64,000 bases of DNA from Aplectana chamaeleonis (taxonomy: Eukaryota; Nematoda; Chromadorea; Rhabditida; Cosmocercidae). Below are positions 1-13,400 of this stretch, in pieces; within the stretch, counting starts at the first letter, position 1; each line of letters begins with the position of its first letter. A program made the position numbers and the translations under genes. The notes beneath the pieces were generated by a model. It saw nothing but the letters and a program-made list of their open reading frames with translations, was not told the DNA's origin and ran no database searches. Where the stretch lies: the NCBI GenBank assembly GCA_029168955.1, contig JAPDOI010000291.1:1-64000 (forward strand), in the 5' to 3' direction.

Positions 1-3000
1 TCCAACGACGCTTGGCGCACTCCAATTGAGGTTCAATACACTTTCCACGGCGCGTGGCGCACTTCCATTCGGGTCCCACACACTTTCCACAACGCGTGGC
101 GCACTTCCAGTCGGGCCCCGCACACTTTACATGGCGCGTCGCGCACTTCGAATTGGGTCCCACACACTTCCAACGACGCTTGGCGCACTTCCCTTGAGGT
201 TCAATACACTTTCCATGGCGCGTGGCGCACTTCCAGTCGGGTCCCGCACACTTTCCATGGCGCGTCGCGCACTTCCAGTAGGGACTCGCACACTTTCCAG
301 GGCGCATGGCGCACTTCCAGTCAGGTTTCGCACACTTTCCACGGCGTGTGGCGCCTTTCCAGTCGGGTCCCACACACTTTCCACGGTGCGTGGCGCACTT
401 CCAGTCGGGTCCCACACACTTTCCACAACTCGTGGCGCACTTCCAGTCGGGTCCCACACACTTCCAACGACGCTTAACGCACTCTCAGTGAGGTTCGATA
501 CACTTTCCACGGCGCGTGGCGCACTTCCAATCGAGTCCCACACACTTCCAACGACGCTTGGCGCACTCCCAGTGAGGTTCCTACACTTTCCACGGTGTGT
601 GGCGCACTTCCAGTCGGTGCCCGCACACTTTCCACAGCGCGTGACGCACTTCCAGTCGGGTCCCGCACACTTTCCATGGCGCGTCGCGCACTTCCAGTCG
701 AGTCCCGCACACTTCCAACGACGCTTGGCGCTCTCCCAGTGAGGTCCGACACACTTTCCACGGCGCGTGGCGCACTTCCAGTCAGGTCCCGCACACTTTC
801 CACAGCGCGTGACGCACTTCCAGTCGGGTCCCGCACACTTTCCATGGCGCGTCGCGCACTTCCAGTCGAGTCCCGCACACTTCCAACGACGCTTGGCGCA
901 CTCTCAGTGGGCTCCGACACACTTTCCACGGCGCGTGGCGCACTTCCAGTCGGTGCCCGCACACTTTCCACAACGCGTGGCGCACTTCCAGTCGGGTCCC
1001 GCACACTTTCCACGGCGTGTGGCGCACTTCCAGTCAGGTCCCGCACACTTTCCACAGCGCGTGGCGCACTCCCAGTGAGGTTCGATACACTTTCCACGGC
1101 GCGTGGCGCACTTCCAGTTGGGTCCCACACACTTCCCATGGCGCGTCGCGCACTTCCAGTAGGGACTCGCACACTTTCCAGGGCGCGTGGCGCACTTCCA
1201 GTCAGGTTTCGCACACTTTCCACGGCGTGTGGCGCCATTCCAGTTGGGTCCCACACACTTTCCATGGCGCGTCGCGCACTTCCAGTCGGGTCTTGCACAC
1301 ATTCCACGGCGCGTGGCGCACTTCCAGTCAGGTCCCCCACACTTTCCACGGTGCGTGGCGCCTTTCCAGTCGGGTCTTGCACACATTCCACGGCGCGTGG
1401 CGCACTTCCAGTCAGGTCCCCCACACTTTCCTCGGTGCGTGGCACACTTCGAATTGGGTCCCACACACTTCCAACGACGCTTGGCCCACTCCCAGTGAGG
1501 TTCGATACACTTTCCACGGCGCGTGGCGCACTTCCAGTCGGGTCCCACACACTTTCCATGGCGCGTCGCGCATTTCCAATCGAGCCTCGCACACTTTCCA
1601 CGGTGCGCGGCGCACTTCCAGTCGGGTCCCGCACACTTTCCACGGCGTGTGGCGCACTTCCAGTCAGGTCCCACACACTTTCCACGGTGCGTAGCGCACT
1701 TCCAGTCGGGTCCCGCACACATTCCACAACTCGTGGCGCACTTCCAGTCGGGTCCCGCACACTTTCCACAGCGCGTGGCGCACTTCCAGTCGGTTCCCAC
1801 ACACTTTCCATGGCGCGTCGCTCATTTCCAGTCGAGCCTCGCACACTTCCCACGGTGCGTGGCACACTTCGAATTGGGTCCCACACACTTCCAACGACGC
1901 TTGGCGCACTCCCATTGAGGTCCGACACACTTTCCACGGCGCGTGGCGCACTTCCAGTCGGGCCCCGCACTTTCCACAAAGCGTGGCGCACTTCCAGTCG
2001 GGTCCCGCACACTTTCCACGGTGCGTGGCGCACTTCCAGTCGGGTTCCGCACACTTCCTACAACGCGTGGCGCACTTCCAGTCGAGTCTTGCACTTTCCA
2101 CAAAGCGTGGCGCACTTCCAGTCGGGTCCCGCACACTTTCCACAGCGCGTGGCGCACTTCCAGTCGGGTCTCGCACACGTTCCATGGCGCGTCGCGCACT
2201 TCCAGTCGGGTTTCGCACACTTTCCACGGCGCGTGGCGCACTTCCGGTCGGGTCCCACACACTTCCAACGACGCTTGGCGCACTCCCATTGAGGTTCAAT
2301 ACACTTTCCACGGCGCGTGGCGCACTTCCATTCGGGTCCCACACACTTTCCACAACTCGTGGCGCACTTCCAGTCGGGTCCCGCACACATTCCACGGCGT
2401 GTGGCGCACTTCCAGTCAGATCCCGCACACTTTCCACAACGCGTGGCGCACTTCCAGTCGGGTCCCGCACACATTCCACGGCGTGTGGCGCACTTCCAGT
2501 CAGGTCCCGCACACTTTCCACAGCGCGTGGCGCACTTCCAGTCGGGTCCCACACACTTTCCACGGTTCGTCGCGCACTTCCAGTCGGGTCCCGCACACTT
2601 TCCACGGCGCGTAGCGCACTTCCAGTTGGGTCCCACACACTTTCCACGGCGCGTAGCGCACCTCCAGTTGGGTCGCGCACATTTTACAGGGCGCGTCGCG
2701 CACTTCCAGTCGGGTCCCACACACTTTCCACAACGCGTGGCGCACTTTCAGTCGGGTCCAGCACACTTTCCACCGCGCGTCGCGCACTTCCAGTCGAGTC
2801 CCGCACGCTTTCCACGGTGCGTGGCGCACTTCAAATTGGGTCCCACACACTTCCAACGACGCTTGGCGCACTCCCAGTGAGGTTCATACACTTTCCACGG
2901 CGCGTGGCGCACTTCCAGTCGGGTCCCGCACACATTCCACGGCGTGTGGCGCACTTCCAGTCAGATCCCGCACACTTTCCACAACGCGTGGCGCACTTCC

Positions 3001-6000
3001 AGTCGGGGCCCGCACACTTTCCATATCGCGTGGCTCACTTCCAGTCGGGTCCCGCACACTTTCCACGGTGCATGGCGCACTTCCTGTCGGGTCTTGCACA
3101 CTTTCCACGACGCGCGGCGCACTTCCAGTCGGGTCCCGCACACTTTCCACGGTGCATGGCGCACTTCCTGTCGGGTCCCACACACTTTCCACGACGCGCG
3201 GCGCACTTCCAGTCAGGTCCCGCACACTTTCCACAGCGCGTGGCGCACTCCCAGTGGGGTCCGACACACTTTCCATGGCGCGTCGCGCACTTCCAGTCGG
3301 GTCCCGCACACTTTCCACGGCGCGTGGCGCACTTCCAGTCGGGTCCCGCACACTTTCCACGGCGCATGGCGCACTTCCAGTCGGGTCCCGCACACTTTCC
3401 ACGGTGCGTGGCGCACTTCCAGTCGGGTCCCGCACACTTTCCACGGCGCGTGGCGCACTTCCAGTCGGGTCCCACACACTTCCAACGACGCTTAGCGCAC
3501 TCTCAGTGAGGTTCGATACACTTTCCACATCGCGTGGCGCACTTCCAATCGAGTCCCACACACTTCCAACGACGCTTGGCGCACTCCCAGTGAGGTTCCT
3601 ACACTTTCCACGGTGTGTGGCGCACTTCCAGTCGGTGCCCGCACACATTCCACAACTCGTGGCGCACTTCCAGTCGGGTCCCGCACACTTTCCACGGCGC
3701 GTGGCGCACTTCCAATTGGGTCCCGCACACTTCCAACGACGCTTGGCGCACTCCCAGTGGGGTCCGGCACACTTTCCACGGCGCGTGGCGCACTTCCAGT
3801 CAGGTCCCGCACACTTTCCACGGCGAGTGGCGCCTTTCCAGTCGGGTCCCACACACTTTCCACGGCGCGTGGCGCACTTCCAATTGGGTCCCGCACACTT
3901 CCAACGACGCTTGGCGCACTCCCAGTGGGGTCCGGCACACTTTCCACGGCGCGTGGCGCACTTCCAGTCGGTGCCCGCACACTTTCCACAACGCGTGGCG
4001 CACTTCCAGTCGGGTCCCGCACACTTTCCACGGCGTGTGGCGCACTTCCAGTCAGGTCCCGCACACTTTCCACAGCGCGTGGCGCACTCCCAGTGAGGTT
4101 CGATACACTTTCCATGGCGCGTCGCGTGCTTCCAGTCGGGTCCCGCACACTTTCCATGACGCGTCGTGCACTTCCAGTAGGGACTCGCACACTTTCCAGG
4201 GCGCGTGGCGCACTTCCAGTCAGGTTTCGCACACTTTCCAAGGCGTGTGGCGCCATTCCAGTTGGGTCCCACACACTTCCCATGGCGCGTCGCGCACTTC
4301 CAGTAGGGACTCGCACACTTTCCACGGCGTGTGGCGCCATTCCAGTTGGGTCCCACACACTTTCCATGGCGCGTCGCGCACTTCCAGTCGGGTCTTGCAC
4401 ACATTCCACGGCGCGTGGCGCACTTCCAGTCAGGTCCCCCACACTTTCCACGGTGCGTGGCACACTTCGAATTGGGTCCCACACACTTCCAACGACGCTT
4501 GGCCCACTCCCAGTGAGGTTCGATACACTTTCCACGGCGTGTGGCGCACTTCCAGTAGGGACTCGCACACTTTCCAGGGCGCGTGGCGCACTTCCAGTCA
4601 GGTTTCGCACACTTTCCACGGCGTGTGGCGCACTCCCAGTGGGGTCCGACACTTTCCATGGCGCGTCGCGCACTTCCAGTCGGGTCCCGCACACTTTCCA
4701 CGGCGCGTGGCGCACTTCCAGTCGGGTCCCGCACACTTTCCACGGCGTGTGGCGCACTTCTAGTTGGGTCGCGCACACTTTCCACGGCGCGTGGCGCACT
4801 TTCAATTGGATCCCACACACTTTCCACGGCGCGTGGTGTACTTCCAGTCGAGTCCCGCACAATTTCCACGATGCGTGGTGTACTTCCAATTGGGTCCCAC
4901 AACCTGCCAACGACGCTTGGCGCACTCCCGGTGGGTCCGACACACCCTCCACAGCGCGTGGCGCACTTCCAGTCGGGTCCCGCACACTTTCCACGGCGCG
5001 TGGCGCACTTCCAGTCGGGTCCCACACACTTTCCATGGTGCGTGGCGCACTTCCAGTCGGGTTCCGCACACTTCTTACAACGCGTGGCGCACTTCCAGTC
5101 GGGTCCCGCACACTTTCCATGGCGCGTCGCGCACTTCCAGTCGAGTCCCGCACACCTTCCACGGCGCGTGGCGCACTTCCAGCCGGGTCACGCACACTTT
5201 CCACGGCGCGTGGCGCACTTCCAGTCGGGTCCCCCACACTTTCCACGGTGCGTGGCACACTTTGAATTGGGTCCCACACACTTCCAACGACGCTTCTCCC
5301 ACTCCCAGACAGGTTCGATACACTTTCCACGGCGCGTCGCGCACTTCCAGTCGAGTCCCGCACACTTCCAACGACGCTTGGCGCACTCTCAGTGGGCTCC
5401 GACACACTTTCCACGGCGCGTGGCGCACTTCCAGTCGGTGCCCGCACACTTTCCACAACGCGTGGCGCACTTCCAGTCGGGTCCCGCACACTTTCCACGG
5501 CGTGTGGCGCACTTCCAGTCAGGTCCCGCACACTTTCCACAGCGCGTGGCGCACTCCCAGTGAGGTTCGATACACTTTCCATGGCGCGTCGCGTACTTCC
5601 AGTCGGGTCCCGCATACTTTCCATGACGCGTCGTGCACTTCCAGTAGGGACTCGCACACTTTCCAGGGCGCGTGGCGCACTTCCAGTCAGGTTTCGCACA
5701 CTTTCCACGGCGTGTGGCGCCATTCCAGTTGGGTCCCACACACTTCCCATGGCGCGTCGCGCACTTCCAGTAGGGACTCGCACACTTTCCAGGGCGCGTG
5801 GCGCACTTCCAGTCAGGTTTCGCACACTTTCCACAACGCGAGGCGCACTTCCAGTCGGGTCTTGCACACATTCCACGGCGCGTGGCGCACTTCCAGTCAG
5901 GTCCCCCACACTTTCCACGGTGCGTGGCGCACTTCGAATTGGGTCCCACACACTTCCAACGACGCTTGGCCCACTCCCAGTGAGGTTCGATACACTTTCC

Positions 6001-6490
6001 ACGGCGCGTGGCGCACTTCCAGTCGGGTCCCGCACACTTTCCACAACGCGTGGCGCACTTCCAGTCGGGTTCGATACACTTTCCACGGCGCGTGGCGGAC
6101 TTCCAGTCGGGTCCCACACACTTTCCACCGCGCGTGGCGCTCTTCCAGTTGGGTCCCACACACTTTCCACAGCGCGTGGCGCACTTCCAGTCGGGTCCCG
6201 CACACTTTCCACAACGCGTGGCACACTTCCAGTCAGGTTTCGCACACTTTCCACGGCGTGTGGCGCCTTTCCAGTCGGGTCCCACACACTTTCCATGGCG
6301 CATGGCGCACTTCCAGTCGAGTCCCGCACGCTTTCCACGGTGCGTGGCGCACTTCAAATTGGGTCCCACACACTTCCAACGACGCTTGGCGCACTGCCAG
6401 TGAGGTTCCTACACTTTCCACGGTGTGTGGCGCACTTCCAGTCGGGCCCCGCACTTTCCACAAAGCGTGGCGCACTTCCAGTCGGGTCCG

Positions 6491-6765
6491 CACACTTTCC
6501 ACGGCGCGTGGCGCACTTCCAGTCGGGTCCCGCACACTTTCCACGGCGCGTGGCGCACTTCCAGTCGGGTCCCGCACACTTTCCACGGCGCGTGGCGCAC
6601 TTCCAGTCGGGTCCCGCACACTTTCCACGGCGCGTGGCGCACTTCCAGTCGGGTCCCGCACACTTTCCACGGCGCGTGGCGCACTTCCAGTCGGGTCCCG
6701 CACACTTTCCACGGCGCGTGGCGCACTTCCAGTCGGGTCCCGCACACTTTCCACGACGCGTGGCG
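6491..6765 (+). repeat. Near-identical run of 42-bp units
   Basis: Six consecutive units are identical or nearly so, all of the CCACGGCGCGTGG type with TCCCGC. Elsewhere neighbouring units usually differ in type. A similar but shorter run lies at about 3,290-3,475. Such a run suggests recent local amplification by unequal exchange or slippage. Confidence 0.85.
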
Positions 6766-7044
6766 CACTTCCAGTCGAGGTTCGATACACTTTCCACGGC
6801 GTGTGGCGCACTTCCAGTCGAGTCCCGCACACTTTCCACGGTGCGTGGCGCACTGCCAGTGAGCTTCGATACACTTTCCACGGCGCGTGGCGCACTTCCA
6901 TTCGGGTCCCACACACTTTCCACAACTCGTGGCGCACTTCCAGTCGGGTCCCGCACACTTTCCACAGCGCGTGGCGCACTTCCAGTCGGGTCCCGCACAC
7001 TTTCCACGGCGCGTGGCGCACTTCCAGTCGGGTCCCACACACTT

Positions 7045-7462
7045 CCAACGACGCTTAGCGCACTCTCAGTGAGGTTCGATACACTTTCCACATCGCGTGG
7101 CGCACTTCCAATCGAGTCCCACACACTTCCAACGACGCTTGGCGCACTCCCAGTGAGGTTCCTACACTTTCCATGGCGCGTGGCGCACTTCCATTCGGGT
7201 CCCACACACTTTCCACAACTCGTGGCGCACTTCCAGTCGGGTCCCACACACTTCCAACGACGCTTAGCGCACTCTCAGTGAGGTTCGATACACTTTCCAC
7301 ATCGCGTGGCGCACTTCCAATCGAGTCCCACACACTTCCAACGACGCTTGGCGCACTCCCAGTGAGGTTCCTACACTTTCCACGGTGTGTGGCGCACTTC
7401 CAGTCGGGCCCCGCACTTTCCACAAAGCGTGGCGCACTTCCAGTCGGGTCCCGCACACTTTC
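7045..7462 (+). repeat. 209-bp higher-order repeat, two copies
   Basis: A five-monomer block (four 42-bp and one 41-bp unit) starting at CCAACGACGCTTAGCG (7,045) is repeated 209 bp later (7,254). It carries diagnostic variants: CCACATCGCGTGG, CCAATCGAGTCCC, GAGGTTCCTACACTTT and CCACAACTCGTGG. The same 209-bp spacing is seen at 9,972/10,181 and 22,514/22,723, with single copies near 3,483, 20,344 and 23,223. This shows that whole blocks, and not only monomers, have been duplicated across the array. Confidence 0.8.
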
Positions 7463-10400
7463 CACGGCGCGTGGCGCACTTCCAGTCAGGTCCCGCACAC
7501 TTTCCATGGCGCGTCGCGCACTTCCAGTCGAGTTCCGCACACTTTCCACGGTGTGTGGCGCACTTCCATTCGGGTCCCACACACTTCCAACAACTTTTGG
7601 CGCTCTCCCAGTGAGGTCCGACACACTTTCCACGGCGCGTGGCGCACTTCCAGTCAGGTCCCGCACACTTTCCACAGCGCGTGACGCACTTCCAGTCGGG
7701 TCCCGCACACTTTCCATGGCGCGTGGCGCACTTCCAGTCGGGTCCCGCACGCTTTCCACGGTGTGTGGCGCACTTCAAATTGGGTCCCACACACTTCCAA
7801 CAACTTTTGGCGCACTGCCAGTGAGGTTCGATACACTTTCCACGGCGCGTGGCGCACTTCCAGTCGGGTCCCACACACTTCCAACGACGCTTAGCGCACT
7901 CTCAGTGAGGTTCGATACACTTTCCACATCGCGTGGCGCACTTCCAGTCGGGCCCCGCACTTTCCACAAAGCGTGGCGCACTTCCAGTCGGGTCCCGCAC
8001 ACTTCCAACGACGCTTGACGCACTCCCAGTGAGGTTCCTACACTTTCCATGGCGCGTGGCGCACTTCCATTCGCGACCCGCACATTTTCCACGGCGCGTG
8101 GCGCACTTCCAGTCGGGTCCAGCACACTTTCCACGGCTCGTGGCGCACTTCCAGTCAGGTCCCGCACACTTTCCACGGCGCGTGGCTCACTTCCAGTCCG
8201 GTCCCGCACACTTTCCACGGCGAGTGGCGCACTTCCAGTCGGGTCCCACACACTTTCCACGGCGCGTGGCGCACTTCCAATTGGGTCCCTTACACTTCCA
8301 ACGACGCTTGGCGCACTCCCAGTGGGGTCAGGCACACTTTCCACGGCGCGTGGCGCACTTCCAGTCGGGTCCCGCACACTTTCAACAACGCTTGGCGCAC
8401 TCCCAGTGGGGTCCGGCACACTTTCCACGGCGCGTGGCGCACTTCCAGTCAGGTCCCGCACACTTTCCACGGCGCTTGGCGCACTTCCAGGCAGGTTCGA
8501 TACACTTTCCATGGCGCGTCGCGCACTTCCAGTCGGGTCCCGCACACTTTCCACGGCGCGTGGCGCACTTCCATTCGGGTCCCACACACTTTCCACGGCG
8601 CGTGGCACACTTCCAGTCAGGTTTCGCACACTTTCCACGGCGTGTGGCGCCTTTCCAGTCGGGTCCCACACACTTTCCACAGCGCGTGGCGCACTTCAAG
8701 TCGGGTCCCGCACACTTTCCACAACGCGTGGCGCACCTCCAGTCGGGTCCCGCACACTTTCCACGGTGCGTGGCGCACTTCCAGTCGGGTCTTGCACACT
8801 TTCCACGGCGCGTGGCGCACTTCCAGTCAGGTCCCCCACACTTTCCACGGTTCGTGGCACACTTCGAGTTGGGTCCCACACACTTCCAACGACGCTTAGC
8901 GCACTCCCAGTGAGGTTCGATACACTTTCCACGGCGCGTGGCGCACTTCCAGTCGGGTCCCGCACACTTTCCACAGCGCGTGACGCACTCCCAGTCGGGT
9001 CCCGCACACTTTCCACAACGCGAGGCGCACTTCCAGTCGGGTCCCGCATACTTTCCATGACGCGTCGTGCACTTCCAGTAGGGACTCGCACACTTTCCAC
9101 AAAGCGTGGCGCACTTCCAGTCGGGTCCCGCACACTTTCCACAACGCGTGGCGCACTTCCAGTCGGGTCCCGCACACTTTCCACAGCGCGTGGCGCACTT
9201 CCAGTCGGGTCCCACACACTTTCCATGGCGCGTCGCGCATTTCCAGTCGAGCCTCGCACACTTTCCACGGTGCGCGGCGCACTTCGAATTGGGTCCCACA
9301 CACTTCCAACGACGCTTGGCGCACTCCCATTGAGGTCCGACACACTTTCCACGGCGCGTGGCGCACTTCCAGTCGGGCCCCGCACTTTCCACAAAGCGTG
9401 GCGCACTTCCAGTCGGGTCCCGCACACTTTCCACGGTGCGTGGCGCACTTCCAGTCGGGTTCCGCACACTTCCTACAACGCGTGGCGCACTTCCAGTCGG
9501 GTCCCGCACACTTTCCATGGCGCGTCGCGCACTTCCAGTCGAGTCTCGCACACCTTCCACGGCGTGTGGCGCCATTCCAGTTGGGTCCCACACACTTTCC
9601 ATGGCGCGTCGCGCACTTCCAGTCGGGTCTTGCACACATTCCACGGCGCGTGGCGCACTTCGAATTGGGTCCCACACACTTCCAACGACGCTTGGCGCAC
9701 TCCCAGACAGGTTCGATACACTTTCCACGGCGCGTGGCGCACCTCCAGTCGGGTCCCACACACTTCCAACGACGCTTGGCGCACTCCCAGTGAGGTTCAT
9801 ACACTTTCCACGGCGCGTGGCGCACTTCCAGTGAGGTTCCTACACTTTCCACGGTGTGTGGCGCACTTCCAGTCGGGCCCCGCACTTCCCACAAAGCGTG
9901 GCGCACATCCAGTCGGGTCCCGCACACTTTCCACGGCGCGTGGCGCACTTCCAGTCGGGTCCCACACACTTCCAACGACGCTTAGCGCACTCTCAGTGAG
10001 GTTCGATACACTTTCCACATCGCGTGGCGCACTTCCAATCGAGTCCCACACACTTCCAACGACGCTTGGCGCACTCCCAGTGAGGTTCCTACACTTTCCA
10101 TGGCGCGTGGCGCACTTCCATTCGGGTCCCACACACTTTCCACAACTCGTGGCGCACTTCCAGTCGGGTCCCACACACTTCCAACGACGCTTAGCGCACT
10201 CTCAGTGAGGTTCGATACACTTTCCACATCGCGTGGCGCACTTCCAATCGAGTCCCACACACTTCCAACGACGCTTGGCGCACTCCCAGTGAGGTTCCTA
10301 CACTTTCCATGGCGCGTGGCGCACTTCCATTCGGGTCCGCACACTTTCCACAAAGCGTGGCGCACTTCCAGTCGGGTCCCGCACACTTTCCACAACGCGT

Positions 10401-13400
10401 GGCGCACTTCCAGTCGGGTCCCGCACACTTTCCACAGCGCGTGGCGCACTTCCAGTCGGATCCCACACACTTTCCATGGCGCGTCGCGCATTTCCAATCG
10501 AGCCTCGCACACTTTCCACGGTGCGCGGCGCACTTCGAATTGGGTCCCACACGCTTCCAACGACGCTTGGCGCACTCCCATTGAGGTCCGACACACTTTC
10601 CACGGCGCGTGGCGCACTTCCAGTCGGGTCCCGCACACTTTCCACGGTGCGTGGCGCACTTCCAGTCGGGTTCCGCACACTTCCTACAACGCGTGGCGCA
10701 CTTCCAGTCGGGTCCCGCACACTTTCCACGGCGCGTGGCGCACTTCCAGTTGGGTCCCACACACTTCCAACGACGCTTGGCGCACTCCAATTGAGGTTCA
10801 ATACACTTTCCACGGCGCGTGGCGCACTTCCAGTCAGATCCCACACACTTTCCACAACACGTGGCGCACTTCCAGTGAGGTTCGCACACTTTCCACGGCG
10901 CGTGGCGCACTTCCAGTCGGGTTCCGCCCACTTCCTCCAACGCGTGGCGCACTTCCAGTCGGGTCCCCCACACATCCAACGACGCTTGGCGCACTCCCAG
11001 TGAGGTCCGACACACTTTCCACGGCGCGTGGGGCACTTCCAGTCGGGCCCCGCACTTTCCACAAAGCGTGGCGCACTTCCAGTGAGGTTCCTACACTTTC
11101 CACGGTGTGTGGCGCACTTCCAGTCGGGCCCCGCACTTCCCACAAAGCGTGGCGCACATCCAGTCGGGTCCCGCACACTTTCCACGGCGCGTGGCGCACT
11201 TCCAGTCGGAATTCGCACACTTTCCACGGCGCGTGGCGCACTTCCAGTCGGGTCCCGCACACTTTCCACCGCGCGTCGCGCACATCCAGTCGGGTACCGT
11301 ACACTTTCCGCTGCGCGTGGCGCACTTCTAGTCGGGTCCCACACACTTCCATTGACGCTTGGCGCTATCCCAGTGAGGTCCGACACACTTTCCACGGCGC
11401 GTGGCGCACTTCCAGTCGGGTCCCGCACACTTTCCACAACGCGTGGCGCACTTCCAGTCGGGTCCCGCACACTTTCCACAGCGCGTGGCGCACTTCCAGT
11501 CGGGTCCCACACACTTTCCATGGCGCGTCGCGCACTTCCAGTCGGGTCCCGCACACTTTCCATGGCGCGTCGCGCACTTCCAGTCGAGTCTCGCACACTT
11601 CCAACGACGCTTGGCGCACTCCCAGTGGGCTCCGACCCACTTTTCACGGCGCGTGGCGCACTTCCAGTCGGGCCCCGCACTTTCCACAAAGCGTGGCGCA
11701 CTTCCAGTCGGGTCCCGCACACTTTCCATGGCGCGTCGCGCACTTAAAATTGGGTCCCACACACTTTCCACAACGCGTGGTGCACTTCCAGTCGGGTCCC
11801 ACACACTTCCAACGACGCTTGGCGCACTCCCAGTGAGGTTCGATACACTTTCCACGGCGTGTGGCGCACTTCCATCCGGGTCCCACACACTTTCCACAGC
11901 GCGTGGCGCACTTCCAGTCGGGTCCCACACACTTTCCATGGCGCGTCGCGCATTTCCAGTCGAGCCTCGCACACTTTCCACGGTGCGCGGCGCACTTCGA
12001 ATTGGGTCCCACACACTTCCAACGACGCTTGGCGCACTCCCATTGAGGTCCGACACACTTTCCACGGCGCGTGGCGCACTTCCAGTCGGGCCCCGCACTT
12101 TCCACAAAGCGTGGCGCACTTCCAGTCGGGTCCCGCACACTTTCCACGGTGCGTGGCGCACTTCCAGTCGGGTTCCGCACACTTCCTACAACGCGTGGCG
12201 CACTTCCAGTCGGGTCCCGCACACTTTCCATGGCGCGTCGCGCACTTCCAGTCAGGTCCCGCACACTTTCCACGGCGCGTGGCGCAGTCCCAGTCAGGTC
12301 CCGCACACTTTCCATGGCGCGTCGCGCACTTCCAGTCGAGTTCCGCACACTTTCCACAACGCGTGGCGCACTTCCAGTCGGGTCCCGCACACTTTCCACG
12401 GCGTGTGGCGCACTTCCAGTCAGGTCCCGCACACTTTCCATCGCGTGGCGCACTCCCAGCCGGCTCCCGCACACTTTCCACGGCGCGTGGCGCACTTCCA
12501 GTCAGGTCCCCCACACTTTCCACGGTGCGTGGCACACTTCGAATTGGGTCCCACACACTTCCAACGACGCTTGGCCCACTCCCAGTGAGGTTCGATACAC
12601 TTTCCACGGCGCGTGGCGCACTTCCAGTTGGGTCCCACACACTTCCCATGGCGCGTCGCGCACTTCCATTAGGGACTCGCACACTTTCCAGGGCGCGTGG
12701 CGCACTTCCATCCGGGTCCCACACACTTTCCACGGCGCGTGGCGCACTTCCAGTCGGGCCCCGCACTTTCCACGGTGCGTGGCGCACTTCCAGTCGGGTC
12801 CCGCACACTTTCCACGGTGCGTGGCGCACTTCCAGTCGGGTTCCGCACACTTCCTACAACGCGTGGCGCACTTCCAGTCGAGTCCCACACACTTCCAACG
12901 ACGCTTGGCGCACTCCCAGTGAGGTTCGATACACTTTCCACGGCGCGTGGCGCACTTCCAGTCGGGTCCAGCACACTTTCCACAACGCGTGGCGCACTTC
13001 CAGTCGGGTCCCACACACTTCAAACGACGCTTGGCGCACTCCCAGACAGGTTCGATACACTTTCCACGGCGCGTGGCGCACTTCCAGTCGGGTCCCGCAC
13101 ACTTTCCACGGTGCGTGGCGCACTTCGAGTCGGTGCCCGCACACTTTCCATGGCACGTCGCGCACTTTCAGTCGAGTGTCGCACTTTTTCCACGGCGTTT
13201 GGCGCACTTCGAATTAGGTCCCACACGCTTCCAACGACGCTTGGCGCACTCTCAGTGGGTTCCGACACACTTTCCACGGCGCGTGGCGCACTTCCAGCTG
13301 GGTCCCACACACTTTCCATGGCGCGTCGCGCACTTCCAGTCGGGTCTTGCACACATTCCACGGCGCGTGGCGCACTTCCAGTCAGGTCCCCCACACTTTC

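Noticed and set aside
2884..5025. Cys-rich repeat protein on the minus strand (GKCAGPDWKCATRR)
   Set aside because: It resembles a metal-binding repeat protein but is only one of six readings of the satellite; the cysteine pattern comes and goes as the frame switches.
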